From a virus: a stretch of DNA of 37,138 nt. Numbering within the stretch: the first letter of the stretch is position 1; each line of letters opens with the position of its first letter. The DNA lies in IMG/VR virus record IMGVR_UViG_3300050175_000026, positions 1 through 37,138 of that record, one strand, 5' to 3'. Made by a program: the position numbers and the translations under genes. Under the pieces are notes generated by a model, which was not told the DNA's origin, did not search any database, and saw nothing but the letters and a program-made list of their open reading frames with translations. Of this stretch, positions 25,660 through 35,161 are shown one piece after another.

Positions 25660-27874
25660 GAAAAACCCCACTTCAGGGGCTGCGGCCTACTGGAACTCGC
25701 AGATCAAGAACCAGCGCAAGGAAACCCGCTACGTGCGCTGGCTCCAGGTTGGGCAGCAGTTCTACGACCGCTACCGGCTGGAGTCGGACGGGCTCTACAT
25801 GAGCAACAGCATGAACGCCGGCGGGGTGCAGTCCCGCATGGTCTACAATCTGTTGTGGTCGAACGTCCAGACGCTCAAGCCCATGCTTTACAGCCGCTTG
25901 CCCGAGCCCTTCGTGTCCCGGCGCAATGGGGCAGGTGATCCGGCGGCGCGGATGGCCTCGCAGATCGCCGAGCGTAGTGTCTCCATGGACCTGGAGCGGG
26001 ACGACTTTGACGACCAGGCCGAGGGCGTGGCGCTGGACTATGCGATCACCGGCCGGGGCACGATCAGGGCCACCTACAACAGCACCGTGGTGAACAGCCG
26101 CATACCGATCAACAAGGAGATTCGTGACGGCGAGGACTTCCCGCGGTTCTTCATGGACAACGGGGAGGAGATCCCCCAGGACGGCATTGAGCGCGACGAC
26201 CGTGGGTTCTTCACGCTGGACCCGCAGACCACGGACGAGCGCGCGCCGCTGCTGTACCACAACTGGAAGGATTTCCTGATCGGCCCGGGGCGGAAGTGGT
26301 CCGAGGTGCAGCGGAACGGCTGGATCGGCTATCGCACCTACATGACCAAGCCGGAGGCGGCCAAGCGCTTCGGCAAGAACGCGGCCAACTCGCTCAGCTA
26401 CAGCTTCACGCCTTATCGCCTGGATACCATGGGGAGCGACAATGCGAACGCCTCGATCCCCAGCAAGACGACGATCAAGCTGGCCGAGATCTGGGAAATC
26501 TGGGACGCGGCGACCCGCAAGGTCTTCTGGATCAGCGAGGGTTTTCCGGGTCTGCTGGACGAGGAAGACGACTTCCTGAACCTGGAGGGTTTCTTCAACA
26601 CGCCCCGGCCGCTCATGGGCACCTTCACCAACGACACTCTGACACCCATCCCGGACTATGCCGAGTACCACAGCCAGGCCACGGAACTCGACCAGATCAC
26701 GGCCAAGATCGAGCAGATCGTGGAGGATATCTATGTTGGTGGCGTCTATGACGGCAACGTGCCGGATCTAGGACGGGCTCTACGTGACAAGAATGGCGGC
26801 TGGTATCCCTCCGACAACTTCGCGGCGCTCATGTCATCCGGCGGCATTGCCGGGGCTGTTCAGGAGCTTGACGTTGCCAAGAAAGCGGCAGCGGTTCGCG
26901 ACCTGTACCAGCACCGTCAGGCCGTGAAGGCCGACGCCGACGAAATGTCCGGGATCATCGACCTGCACCGCGGCCAGCAGGCGCAGAGGGACGAGACGCT
27001 CGGCCAGTCGGAAATTCGGAGCAGTGTCGGCGGCCTGCGGATCAACGAGAAGCAGCGCGACTTCCAGCGCTACATGCGCGACGCCCTGCGGCTCAAGTCG
27101 CAGATCGTGGTCGACAAGTTCGACGCCGAGCGCCTGCTGGAAATGGCCGATCTCCAGGATCTGCTGAACCAGTCATCGAAGGTATCAGCCCTGCGCAACA
27201 TGGCGGAAAGCCAGCAAGGACAGAAGCAGTTGCAGAATCCCCAGGCGCTGCAGAAGTTCCAGATCGCCATGCAGACGGCCCAGGCCGAGCAAATGGCCTT
27301 GATCAACCAGGCCGTGGCGCTCTTGAAGAACGACAGAATGAGGTCCTTCAAGCTGGATATCGAGACCGACGCGACGGTGGCGCTGGACGAAGGGGCGGAC
27401 CAGGAGCGTTCGGTGCAGTTCGTGGACGGCCTGGCGAACTTCCTGGAGCGGATCATGAATTCCCCGGCCGTGCAGGGCAATCCGCCGCTGCAGGCGCTGT
27501 CGGGCGAGGTCCTCATGTTCCTGGTCCGCAAGGCGCACGTGGGCCGCTCGCTCGAGGAGAAGATCGAGCAGGCAATCCAGGACATGGTCACCGCCCCGCC
27601 GCAGCCGGCCAAGCCGGACCCGCTTGAGGTTGCCGCACAATCGCAGGCGCAGAAGAACCAAGCCGATGTCGTGCGCGATCAGCAGAAGAACCGGATCGAC
27701 GCTTTCGAGGCTGAGACGGATCGCATGGATACCCTGATCAAGGCCAGGCAGACGCAGATCGACGCGGTCGAGGCGGCCAGCGACGCGGAGCGCAAGGACC
27801 TGGAGACGGCCAACAAGATCCTGGACAGCGAGGACAACAACCTCAGGGGCAATGGAGTGCTGGGAAATGCGTAG
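25652..27874 (+). CDS. Portal protein
   Basis: A 740-residue protein of the podovirus portal type: WNSQIKNQRKETRYVRWLQV near the start, a central beta/alpha core (LYHNWKDFLIGPGRKWSEVQ, WIGYRTYMTKPEAAKRFG, IKLAEIWEIWDAATRKVFWI), and a Gln/Lys-rich helical C-terminus (AQSQAQKNQADVVRDQQKNR) typical of the barrel. Twelve copies would form the DNA channel at the capsid vertex. GTG start overlapping the RHH gene by eight bases, with GGAG nine bases upstream. Size and position after terminase are as expected. Confidence 0.9.
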   Translation: MAEKNPTSGAAAYWNSQIKNQRKETRYVRWLQVGQQFYDRYRLESDGLYMSNSMNAGGVQSRMVYNLLWSNVQTLKPMLYSRLPEPFVSRRNGAGDPAARMASQIAERSVSMDLERDDFDDQAEGVALDYAITGRGTIRATYNSTVVNSRIPINKEIRDGEDFPRFFMDNGEEIPQDGIERDDRGFFTLDPQTTDERAPLLYHNWKDFLIGPGRKWSEVQRNGWIGYRTYMTKPEAAKRFGKNAANSLSYSFTPYRLDTMGSDNANASIPSKTTIKLAEIWEIWDAATRKVFWISEGFPGLLDEEDDFLNLEGFFNTPRPLMGTFTNDTLTPIPDYAEYHSQATELDQITAKIEQIVEDIYVGGVYDGNVPDLGRALRDKNGGWYPSDNFAALMSSGGIAGAVQELDVAKKAAAVRDLYQHRQAVKADADEMSGIIDLHRGQQAQRDETLGQSEIRSSVGGLRINEKQRDFQRYMRDALRLKSQIVVDKFDAERLLEMADLQDLLNQSSKVSALRNMAESQQGQKQLQNPQALQKFQIAMQTAQAEQMALINQAVALLKNDRMRSFKLDIETDATVALDEGADQERSVQFVDGLANFLERIMNSPAVQGNPPLQALSGEVLMFLVRKAHVGRSLEEKIEQAIQDMVTAPPQPAKPDPLEVAAQSQAQKNQADVVRDQQKNRIDAFEAETDRMDTLIKARQTQIDAVEAASDAERKDLETANKILDSEDNNLRGNGVLGNA

Positions 27875-28100
27875 GATTCGCCATGACCTGCTCAATCTCG
27901 TGCCCTCCGTGCGCCAGGTGGTCGACACGGTAACCAAGAGCTTGGCGCAGGAATACGACTTTCCCGCAGATATCGTGGAGCTTTGCGAAGACGAGGTCAG
28001 CGCGCATGTCCCGCAGCATGTCTGGGGGCCGCCGCGAGACGACTTCATCGACTGCATAACGAACGTTCTGGAACAGCAGAAGATAAGAAAACATGCCTAG
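27867..28100 (+). CDS. Hypothetical protein (77 aa)
   Basis: Starts eight bases inside the portal gene with GGAG at a nine-base spacing; ATG 27852 is poorly spaced. Helical, acidic (VRQVVDTVTKSLAQEYDFPA; DIVELCEDEVSAHVPQHVWG). No domain recognised. Overlaps the next gene by eight bases. Confidence 0.6.
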   Translation: MRRIRHDLLNLVPSVRQVVDTVTKSLAQEYDFPADIVELCEDEVSAHVPQHVWGPPRDDFIDCITNVLEQQKIRKHA

Positions 28101-28410
28101 GCAAACCTTCGTTATGCGCGGCGGCAAGCTGGTTTCAAAGCACCTTGCCCCGCCTCTGGCGCATGATCGCCGGCCAAATGAAGGCATCATGCCGGACATC
28201 GGGGAGTTTCAGACCCTGGACGGCGTGCATATCACCGGGCGCGAGGCCTTGCGGGAATACCAGCGCAGGACGGGTCTTGAGCAGATCGGCAACGACAGCA
28301 TCGCGGGGCGCCATGACGGCGGGGACTTCGTTGGACGGGCGCATGAAGAACTGCCCCCGGCCAAAGAGGCGGTAATCGAGGTCTACAACCGGCTCAAGGA
28401 CAGCATGTAA
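28093..28410 (+). CDS. Hypothetical head-region protein (105 aa)
   Basis: A protein of a type found beside podovirus portals: basic start (MPRQTFVMRGGKLVSKHLAP), a TLDGVHITGREALREYQRRT motif and an acidic helix at the end. The conserved ITxRxALREYxR pattern occurs widely but has no known function. Its stop overlaps the next start (TAATG). Confidence 0.65.
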   Translation: MPRQTFVMRGGKLVSKHLAPPLAHDRRPNEGIMPDIGEFQTLDGVHITGREALREYQRRTGLEQIGNDSIAGRHDGGDFVGRAHEELPPAKEAVIEVYNRLKDSM

Positions 28411-28607
28411 TGCCGTTCAAGTCCCAGGCGCAAAGAGGTCTGGCCCATGCCGTGGCGAGCGGGAAGGCGAAAAACACAGGCATGTCAAAGGCCGCGGCAA
28501 GGGAACTGATAGCTGACGACCCGGGCGGAAAATTGCCAAAGAGAAAGAATTCCTCTATGAACAAAAGCCTAGGACGTTCCATTCGCCGCAACTCAGGAAA
28601 GGGGTAA
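28410..28607 (+). CDS. Small basic MPFKSQAQ-type protein
   Basis: A 65-residue protein with the N-terminal signature MPFKSQAQRGLAHAVASGKA, common to a small phage/bacterial family (DUF3008-like). The C-terminus is Lys/Arg/Ser-rich. Likely nucleic-acid-binding; role unknown. TAATG coupled to the previous gene. Confidence 0.65.
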   Translation: MPFKSQAQRGLAHAVASGKAKNTGMSKAAARELIADDPGGKLPKRKNSSMNKSLGRSIRRNSGKG

Positions 28608-28613
28608 TACCGC

Positions 28614-29762
28614 ATGGCGACTCACTTGGCACAGGGTGCTGGCATCGTTCCGGCGGCGGACAATCCGTTGCGCACGGACGGTGGGGTTGGGCCTTCCGTC
28701 CAGCAGACGGTCGAGGACACCATGCAGAAGGCCCTTGAGGACGGGGAGGTTCCGGCCAATGAAGAGCTGGATAAGGGCAAAGCTGAGCAGTCTGTGGAAG
28801 ACGTTGCAAAGCAAGCCCTCGCCGAAAGCGGAGACGACGACAAGCCCGACGGAGAAGCCCCCACCAAGACGGACGGGGAAGCGGGCGACGGTGCCCAGGA
28901 AGCCGAGCTAGGCCCGCTAGAGCCCCCGGCCAACTGGAGTGCCGATGACCAGGAGGTCTTTCGCGGCTGCAACGAGGAGGTTCAGAAGTGGGTCCAGGGC
29001 TTTGCTGAACGCCAGATCGAGCCGCTTCAGAAACAAGTCGAGGCGACACAGCCGGTTGCCAAGGTGCTTCAGACCTATGACTCCTACCTGAAACAGCTCG
29101 GGCAACCGGCCGACCGGGTGCTGGAGGGCCTGCTTCAGACGGAATACCTCCTGCGCACCGGCACGCCACAGCAGAAGGCCCAGGCGCTCAACCGGATCAT
29201 TCAGGACTACGGTGTGCAGACCGAGGCGCCAGCGGCGCCGGCCCTGCCGGAGGAGGTCGCCGGCGATCCGGTGGCCCAGGCTTTCCACCCTGTGCTCAAC
29301 CAGGTCATGGAGCGCCTCGACCATCTGAATAACAGATTCGAGAACAACCAACAGCAGGCCGCGACCTATCAGCAGCAGAGCGCGGCTGCCGCCCTGGAGA
29401 CCTTCCAGAACCAGAAGGACGACAAGGGCAACTTGCTGCACCCCTACTACGGCGAGGTGCTTGCCACCATGGAGGCCCTCGCGAACCAAGCCAATGCCAC
29501 AGGTCAACAGGTGACCTTGGAGCAAGTCTACGAAAATGCCTGCATGGCCAATCCGGGCGTGCGGGCGAAAATCGAGAGCGCCAAGCAAGCCGCTTCCATC
29601 CGTGAGCGGCAGTCAAAGGCGGCCGATAAATCGAAGGCTTCCAAGAGCGTCGCCAGTTCTCCGGGAACAGCGCGGACAGACAGCATCGAAGTAAAACCCG
29701 ATGAATCGGCATATGACACCGCGATGAGGGCCGCAGCGGCGCACGGCATTACCCTGTCGTAG
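28614..29762 (+). CDS. Putative scaffolding protein
   Basis: A 382-residue acidic protein lying between portal and capsid genes, where scaffolds occur. The first 100 residues are disordered and Glu/Asp-rich. The middle is coiled-coil-like and Gln-rich (NEEVQKWVQGFAERQIEPLQ; VMERLDHLNNRFENNQQQAA). The C-terminus is Lys-rich then helical (KAADKSKASKSVASSPG), which in scaffolds binds the capsid protein. No sequence family is certain. Confidence 0.75.
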   Translation: MATHLAQGAGIVPAADNPLRTDGGVGPSVQQTVEDTMQKALEDGEVPANEELDKGKAEQSVEDVAKQALAESGDDDKPDGEAPTKTDGEAGDGAQEAELGPLEPPANWSADDQEVFRGCNEEVQKWVQGFAERQIEPLQKQVEATQPVAKVLQTYDSYLKQLGQPADRVLEGLLQTEYLLRTGTPQQKAQALNRIIQDYGVQTEAPAAPALPEEVAGDPVAQAFHPVLNQVMERLDHLNNRFENNQQQAATYQQQSAAAALETFQNQKDDKGNLLHPYYGEVLATMEALANQANATGQQVTLEQVYENACMANPGVRAKIESAKQAASIRERQSKAADKSKASKSVASSPGTARTDSIEVKPDESAYDTAMRAAAAHGITLS

Positions 29763-29789
29763 CTCTGAGGTCCCGAGGAGAACTCAGAT

Positions 29790-30782
29790 ATGGGCGCAAA
29801 TCCCAATTATGACGACGTGTTCACCACGACCATCGAGTCTCGGGCTCGGGTCCTGCGGGACAACGTCACCAAGAACATTGCCCTGCTCATGCGCATGAAC
29901 GAGCGCGGCAACATCCGTCCGGTTTCCGGCGGTTCGAAGATCCTGGAAGAAATGGACTTCGACGAGAACAGCACCTATAAGCGCTACTCCGGGGGTGAGG
30001 CCCTCGACACCGGCGTCTCAGAGGTGCTCACGGCTTCCGAGTACGCCTGGAAGCAGATCGCCATCACGATCGAGATCACCGGCCTTGAGGGCGACGTTCA
30101 GAACGCCGGGCCGGAAGCCTTCATCAACCTGCTCTCCGGGCGCGTCACCAACGCCGAGCGCACCATGCGCAACGGTATCGGCGCGGATCTCTATTCGGAC
30201 GGCACCGCGGACAGTGGCAAGCAGATCGACGGCTTGCAGCTCCAGGTCGCCGACGATCCCACCACCGGCACGGTTGGCGGTATCGACCGCGCCACGATCA
30301 CCAAGTGGCGCAACTACACGAAGACGGAAGGGGCCGGCGGCGGCTCCACCCCGGCGATCACCACCAGCAACATTCAGGACCTCATGAACGAGGTGTACCT
30401 GAATGTCAGCCGGAACACCGATCACCCGGACCTGATCTTCTCCGATAACAACCTGTATAAGACCTACTGGTCTTCGCTCCAGGCCCAGCAGCGCTTCACC
30501 AACTCGCGGCTTGCGGAGCGGGGCTTCGAAAACCTGCGCTTCGTCAATGCTGACGTGATCTTCGACGGTGGCCTCGGCGGGTCCTGCCCGGCGAACCACA
30601 TGTACTTCCTCAACACGGACTTCCTGCACTACAGGCCGCACCGCTCGCGGAACATCGTCCCGTTGAGGGACCGTCACATCGAAACCGCCGACGTTATGCG
30701 GCGCTTCCTGGTGTGGGCCGGCAACCTGACGATGTCGAATGCCCAGCTCCAGGGCGTCCTGATCGACGGCCTGAGCGCCTAA
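29790..30782 (+). CDS. Major capsid protein
   Basis: A 330-residue protein of HK97 fold by pattern: an N-terminal helical arm (FTTTIESRARVLRDNVTKNI), E-loop (GGSKILEEMDFDENSTYKRY), spine helix near ERTMRNGIGADLYSDGTADS, A-domain (HPDLIFSDNNLYKTYWSSLQ, RFVNADVIFDGGLGGSCPAN) and a C-terminal beta end (FLVWAGNLTMSNAQLQGVLI). Length and location after the scaffold fit. GAGGAG nine bases upstream. A strong hairpin follows the gene, as usual after capsid genes. Confidence 0.9.
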   Translation: MGANPNYDDVFTTTIESRARVLRDNVTKNIALLMRMNERGNIRPVSGGSKILEEMDFDENSTYKRYSGGEALDTGVSEVLTASEYAWKQIAITIEITGLEGDVQNAGPEAFINLLSGRVTNAERTMRNGIGADLYSDGTADSGKQIDGLQLQVADDPTTGTVGGIDRATITKWRNYTKTEGAGGGSTPAITTSNIQDLMNEVYLNVSRNTDHPDLIFSDNNLYKTYWSSLQAQQRFTNSRLAERGFENLRFVNADVIFDGGLGGSCPANHMYFLNTDFLHYRPHRSRNIVPLRDRHIETADVMRRFLVWAGNLTMSNAQLQGVLIDGLSA

Positions 30783-30790
30783 GCCAATCG

Positions 30791-30816
30791 GGGAGGGGGC
30801 TTCGGCCCCCTTCTCA
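30791..30816 (+). terminator. UUCG hairpin after the capsid gene
   Basis: AGGGGGC-TTCG-GCCCCCT forms a very stable stem with a UUCG tetraloop, followed by TCTCAC. The U-tract is poor, so it probably acts as a partial terminator or as an mRNA-stabilising element that raises capsid mRNA over downstream genes. Confidence 0.65.
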
Positions 30817-30832
30817 CAACAGAGGACATGAA

Positions 30833-31600
30833 ATGCCAGAGCTAAACCGCGACAGCTATCATGGTGTTGATCCGGCCAACGTCACGCCGGGTGCCCATGA
30901 GGATGTCGGCGCAGTCGGCGTGGAGTTCTATTTCAACGAAGTCGCGCAGAAGGACTATTGCCGGATCGTATTCCCGGGCGACCGCCAGAAGGAATGGAAC
31001 CAGCCGGTCCGGGAGGTCGACCAGCGCCGTTTCCCGCAGCAGTGGAGCCTGTACCAGCAGGGCAAGAGCCAGCTCGGCGACCAGATGTCGCTGAAGTCCT
31101 GGGCCAAGATCGATCCAGGCTCCGCCAGCATGTACGAGTCCTATCTTTTCGTGAAGACGGTGGAGCAACTGGCGCACTTCCCGGACGGCAACATGATCAA
31201 CGTCCCCGCGGGCCAGAAGCAGCTCCTGCGGCGGCACCGCGACATGGCGCGGGAATACGTCCGGACCAAGCAGGAATCGGCCGGTTTCAACAAGGCAATC
31301 TCGGCGGCGGAACAGTCGCAGCAAGTGGCCGAGCGCGCCCTGGCCGAGAATTCCGAGCTCCGGCAGCAGATGGCGGACCTGCAAGCCAGGCTGGAGACGC
31401 AAAGCCGGCCACGCGCCCGGACGGCGCCGAAGACAGAGGCTCCGTTTCCGGCCTATGCAGGCGGCAAGGGCCGCGCCGCTCAGTACAGCCTGTCGAACGG
31501 CGATGTCGTGATCGGCAAGGCCAAGGCGGTGGAGGCGGAGAACGCCCTACAGGAGAAGTTGGCACATGAGCTTGCTCAAGGTGGCGCAGAGGGTAGCTGA
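30833..31600 (+). CDS. Structural protein with coiled coil
   Basis: A 255-residue protein. The first 135 residues form a compact alpha/beta domain (EFYFNEVAQKDYCRIVFPGD; MYESYLFVKTVEQLAHFPDG), then an RRHRDMAREYVRTKQ helix and a coiled coil (AEQSQQVAERALAENSELRQ). AGAGG seven bases before ATG 30833 decides the start over ATG 30828, which stops after five codons. Its position directly after the capsid gene suggests a capsid-associated or head-completion protein. Overlaps the next gene by 35 bases. Confidence 0.68.
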   Translation: MPELNRDSYHGVDPANVTPGAHEDVGAVGVEFYFNEVAQKDYCRIVFPGDRQKEWNQPVREVDQRRFPQQWSLYQQGKSQLGDQMSLKSWAKIDPGSASMYESYLFVKTVEQLAHFPDGNMINVPAGQKQLLRRHRDMAREYVRTKQESAGFNKAISAAEQSQQVAERALAENSELRQQMADLQARLETQSRPRARTAPKTEAPFPAYAGGKGRAAQYSLSNGDVVIGKAKAVEAENALQEKLAHELAQGGAEGS

Positions 31601-32333
31601 CGCGCAGACCCTGCCGGCAATTTCCCAGGTGCTGGGGAACGAAGACGACAACGTCCGGCAGATTCGTCAGTGGATACAAGAAGGCGGCAACGATCTCGCC
31701 CAGACCACCAATGCAGACGGCGGCTCATGGTCGATCCTCGAGCGCATTTACGAGTTCGCTTCCGTGGCGGATCAAGGCGAATACAGCCTGCCGGCGGATT
31801 TCGAGAAGTTCATAAGCAACACTGCCTGGCAGCGGGAGAAATACTGGCAACTGCGCGGCAGCCTGACGCCACAACAATGGGAGCGGCAGCGCAACCGCAG
31901 GAGCAATACGGCCTACAACGTCTTCCGGATCTTCCGCACGCAGAACGGCTCGGCGACCACGGTGCAGAAGAGTCTGGCCCAGAACACGATCCGGAAGTTC
32001 CACCTGGAGCCGCCCACGGACGGGGGCACCACGCTGGTGTACGAATACGTCAGCAACTACTGGTGGGTATCGGAGGACGGCTCGACCTTCCGCAGGGAAC
32101 CGGAGGACGACACCGACGAGCCGCTGTTCGGCGACGATCTTCTGGTGCTTTACGTGCTGTGGCGCTTCAAGGCGGCCAACGGCTTTGACTTCTCCTCGGA
32201 TCTGGCCCTCTTTGAGACCAAGCGCGACCGCATGCTGGTGCAGGACAGGGCGGCCGAGCCGATCTCCGTGGGCCGCTCCAGGCACGGCTACGCCAACCGG
32301 GACGAGTCCGACGTGGATTGGTATTGCTGGTGA
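31566..32333 (+). CDS. Head-tail adaptor (P22 gp4-like) protein
   Basis: A 255-residue protein. The pattern IRQWIQEGGNDLAQTTNADG, SILERIYEFASVADQGEYSL, FEKFISNTAWQREKYWQLRG and the later VYEYVSNYWWVSED with LFGDDLLVLYVLWRFKAANG is that of podovirus adaptor/neck proteins. In P22 such proteins bind the portal and close the head after packaging. AGGAGAAG precedes the ATG. GTGA coupling to the hub gene fits a neck module. Confidence 0.72.
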   Translation: MSLLKVAQRVADAQTLPAISQVLGNEDDNVRQIRQWIQEGGNDLAQTTNADGGSWSILERIYEFASVADQGEYSLPADFEKFISNTAWQREKYWQLRGSLTPQQWERQRNRRSNTAYNVFRIFRTQNGSATTVQKSLAQNTIRKFHLEPPTDGGTTLVYEYVSNYWWVSEDGSTFRREPEDDTDEPLFGDDLLVLYVLWRFKAANGFDFSSDLALFETKRDRMLVQDRAAEPISVGRSRHGYANRDESDVDWYCW

Positions 32334-33889
32334 GCTATCTGGCGCAAAAGATAGGGCAGGTCCGGAACCGGCGCCCTCCGCCGCCCGCGCTTGTCGAGCC
32401 GGTGCCGGCGCCGATCTTCGGCTGGAATGCGCGCGATCCGCTCAGCGACATGGACCCGCGCTTCGCCCTGGTGCTGGACAACTATTTCCCGGACGGCAAC
32501 GACGTGCGCCTGCGTTTCGGCAACGTGAAGCACCTCACGGGCTTCCCGGACCTGGTCGAGACGCTGCATACCGCGGCCTTCGGGAATACCCGCAAGCTTA
32601 TCGCCTTCTCAGGAGGGAATTCCTATGAGGCGACCTCGGGCGGCACGGTGGGCACGCCTCTGGGCACCGGGTTCACCAACAGCCGCTGGATCGGGGCAAA
32701 TGCCGGCGTCAATCCTGGCGAGCGCGCGATCTACACCAACGGCGTGGACGACGCGCAGGCCTGGGATGGCACCAGCGGGGGCGGCTGGGGCAGCGCCGGG
32801 CTGACAGGCCCCGCCAAGCCGGCCGGCGTCACGGTCTCGCAAAAGCGCCTCTGGGTGTATGACAACGGGACGGGCGATGCCTGGTATTCGCCTGTGGAGG
32901 CGGTGACCGGCGCCCTGTCCAAGTTCTCGATCGGCAGCGTGGTGCCGGACGGCGGTGACCTGATCGCGATCGGCAACCTGACGCTGGATGGCGGCAACGG
33001 CCCGGACGATTCCACGGTCTTCGTCATGCGGGACGGTTCCGTGGTGGTGTATACGGGCACGGACCCCTCCAGTGCGGCCACCTGGGCCCTGCGCGGCGTC
33101 TGGAAGACGGGCCGGCCGATCGGCGACCGCTGCCTGATCCCCTATGACAAAGACTTGATCCTGATCACCGAGCGCGGCTTCGAATCTCTGCTGTCCTACA
33201 CCACCGCGGGCGGCGTGTCCGGCGTGCCGATCTCCGATACGATCCGTCGGGCCGTTTCCGACGCCTCGGCACTGTACGAAAGCAATTTCGGCTGGAACGG
33301 GCTCTTTGTGCCGCACTCAAGGCAGTTGATCTTCAACGTTCCGCTGATCGAGGGCCAGAGCTCGGAACAATACGTTATGAATGCGGTGGATCCGCGCCGG
33401 CCGTGGTGCCGGTACCGCGATGTTGCGCTGATCTGTCAGGCTGTGGTGGAAAACATGCGCTACATCGGCGTCGGACAGGAAGTCTGGGAGGCGGATATCG
33501 GCGGAGTGGACATAGACCAGCCGATCTTCGGCTCCTGGCAGTCGCCCTGGATCTACTTCCAGCCCCGCGGCCGTGAAAAGCAGTTCGGCCAGTGGCGCCC
33601 GCATATCCGTTCGGACAGCAAGCTCAACCTGGCCACCGGCGTCGGCGTGGATTTCACCGATCCGCGCATTGCCCAGGTCAGCAGCAGCAGCGGCGGGGTC
33701 GGCGGGCAATGGAACGTGAGCCTCTGGAACCAGGATCCCTGGGCCGGCGCGCTGCTCAACCAGCGGCCCTGGCTCAATGCCGGGAACAAGGGCTATAACG
33801 CTTCTTTCGCGATCCAGACCAGGACTTCCAACCTATTGGTGCAGATCCTGGCCGCCGACGTATCCTATCAAGTCGGGGCCATCCAATGA
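32330..33889 (+). CDS. Tail hub / DNA stabilisation (gp10-like) protein
   Basis: A 519-residue protein made almost wholly of beta-strands in repeating blades (GWNARDPLSDMDPRFALVLD, NYFPDGNDVRLRFGNVKHLT, WDGTSGGGWGSAGLTGPAKP, MRDGSVVVYTGTDPSSAATW, YDKDLILITERGFESLLSYT). It resembles the P22 gp10-type tail nozzle/plug proteins found after the adaptor. GTG 32330 overlaps the adaptor stop. Probably forms the distal tail nozzle that retains DNA and holds fibres. Confidence 0.75.
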   Translation: MSYLAQKIGQVRNRRPPPPALVEPVPAPIFGWNARDPLSDMDPRFALVLDNYFPDGNDVRLRFGNVKHLTGFPDLVETLHTAAFGNTRKLIAFSGGNSYEATSGGTVGTPLGTGFTNSRWIGANAGVNPGERAIYTNGVDDAQAWDGTSGGGWGSAGLTGPAKPAGVTVSQKRLWVYDNGTGDAWYSPVEAVTGALSKFSIGSVVPDGGDLIAIGNLTLDGGNGPDDSTVFVMRDGSVVVYTGTDPSSAATWALRGVWKTGRPIGDRCLIPYDKDLILITERGFESLLSYTTAGGVSGVPISDTIRRAVSDASALYESNFGWNGLFVPHSRQLIFNVPLIEGQSSEQYVMNAVDPRRPWCRYRDVALICQAVVENMRYIGVGQEVWEADIGGVDIDQPIFGSWQSPWIYFQPRGREKQFGQWRPHIRSDSKLNLATGVGVDFTDPRIAQVSSSSGGVGGQWNVSLWNQDPWAGALLNQRPWLNAGNKGYNASFAIQTRTSNLLVQILAADVSYQVGAIQ

Positions 33890-34365
33890 GCGGCACCAGG
33901 ATCGTGCTCGGCGACGACAGGCACAGGCTTTGGGTCGGCATGCGCGCCGGCTTGGGCGCGGGCGCCTTCCAGGACTCCTGCGGGACGGTCGGGGTGGAAC
34001 AGGACGGCAACATTGTTGCGGCGACGGTCTACACACGGTTTCACAGGTTCGCGGAGACCGGGAATGCCTCCTGCGAGGTCTCGATTGCGGCGCTGCCCGG
34101 GGTGAATTGGGCGAGCCGGCGCGTGATCGCGGCTTTCCTGTCTTATCCCTTCGATTGTCTCGGCGTGGCCGTGCTCCAGGCGCGCTGTGCCAAGAAGAAC
34201 AAGCCCGCGCGCGACTTCGTGGAGCGGCTTGGCTTCAGACGGGGCGGTATCGCCCGGCGGGCCTATGACGGCAGGGAATGGATGGTGTTTTACGACATGC
34301 TCCCGCACGAGGCGGAAAAGTGGCTTGGCTATGAGCCGACCCTCTGGAAAGAAAAGGAAGCCTGA
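33886..34365 (+). CDS. GNAT-like acyltransferase-fold protein
   Basis: A 159-residue protein. The order of elements (GVEQDGNIVAATVYTRFHRF, CEVSIAALPGVNWASRRVIA, AAFLSYPFDCLGVAVLQARC, NKPARDFVERLGFRRGGIAR, REWMVFYDML) matches the GNAT fold. The NKPARDFVERLGF segment corresponds to the motif near the acetyl-CoA site, although a clean pyrophosphate-binding loop (QxxGxG/A) is not visible. Podovirus virion regions often carry such a gene. It may modify a virion or host protein, or be structural only. Confidence 0.72.
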   Translation: MSGTRIVLGDDRHRLWVGMRAGLGAGAFQDSCGTVGVEQDGNIVAATVYTRFHRFAETGNASCEVSIAALPGVNWASRRVIAAFLSYPFDCLGVAVLQARCAKKNKPARDFVERLGFRRGGIARRAYDGREWMVFYDMLPHEAEKWLGYEPTLWKEKEA

Positions 34366-34367
34366 AC

Positions 34368-35159
34368 ATGGACGGCGGCAAAGGCGGCGGCCAGAACAGG
34401 GACGAAATCCGCGGCTTAATCGATATTGAGCAGAACGCCTTGCGGCGCGCGGGTGAGACCTCGGCGGCCTTTAACTTCTTCGACGTGACGACGCCTTTCG
34501 GGTCGCAGCAGTTCTTCGGCAGGCCGGGGACCGACGAATTCCGGCAGCAGATCAGCCTCGATCCTGCCGAGCAGCAGTTGCTGGAGCAGCGCCGCGGCGC
34601 GCTGGGCCTCCTGGGCGGCTTCGGGCTGCAACAGGCCCAGCAAGCCGGCGATATCTTCGGCGCGCCGATCCTCGGTGGCCAGGACCTGGCGCAGTCGGCG
34701 CAAGGCCTTGAGCAGGCGACATTTCAGCGCGGCTCCAACCTGCTGCAGCCAAACTTCCGGGAGGACCGGCAGCGCCTTGAAAACCAGCTGCTCGCGCGGG
34801 GCATCCCGCGGGATTCTGAGGCCTTCCGCAGCGAGATCCGGCGGCTCGACCAGTCGCAGAACCAGGCGCTTGAAAACCTGGCCCTCAGCAGCGTGGGCGC
34901 GGGCCGTGAAGAGCAATCCAGGCTGCTCCAGTCGGATCTGGCACGCCGGGCCGGCACGATCGGAGAGATCCAGGCCCTGGCCGGCGGCCCGACGAGCACG
35001 CCGACATTCCAGCCCACGCCGAACATCATGACGGGGGCGCCGAATGTCGGGAACGCGATCGGCTTCGAACGGCAGCGGCAGGGCCAGCAGCAGCAGGCCG
35101 CGAATGCCGCGCTCGGCGGCCTGTTCGATATCGGCACCTCAGTCCTTCTCGGGTTCTAG
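34368..35159 (+). CDS. Internal virion protein (small)
   Basis: A 263-residue protein, Gln/Arg/Leu-rich and helical: EQQLLEQRRGALGLLGGFGL, then NFREDRQRLENQLLARGIPR, DSEAFRSEIRRLDQSQNQAL, a widespread podovirus motif (LxxRGIPxxSEAF), and an apolar Gly-rich C-terminus (ALGGLFDIGTSVLLGF). This resembles T7 gp14-type ejection proteins in size and in its membrane-like end. It leads a series of three virion-internal candidates. Confidence 0.7.
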   Translation: MDGGKGGGQNRDEIRGLIDIEQNALRRAGETSAAFNFFDVTTPFGSQQFFGRPGTDEFRQQISLDPAEQQLLEQRRGALGLLGGFGLQQAQQAGDIFGAPILGGQDLAQSAQGLEQATFQRGSNLLQPNFREDRQRLENQLLARGIPRDSEAFRSEIRRLDQSQNQALENLALSSVGAGREEQSRLLQSDLARRAGTIGEIQALAGGPTSTPTFQPTPNIMTGAPNVGNAIGFERQRQGQQQQAANAALGGLFDIGTSVLLGF

Positions 35160-35161
35160 CC

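Noticed and set aside
25673-26671. 332-residue minus-strand frame opposite the portal
   Set aside because: GC-frame shadow; no ribosome site, and the opposite strand carries a clear portal gene.
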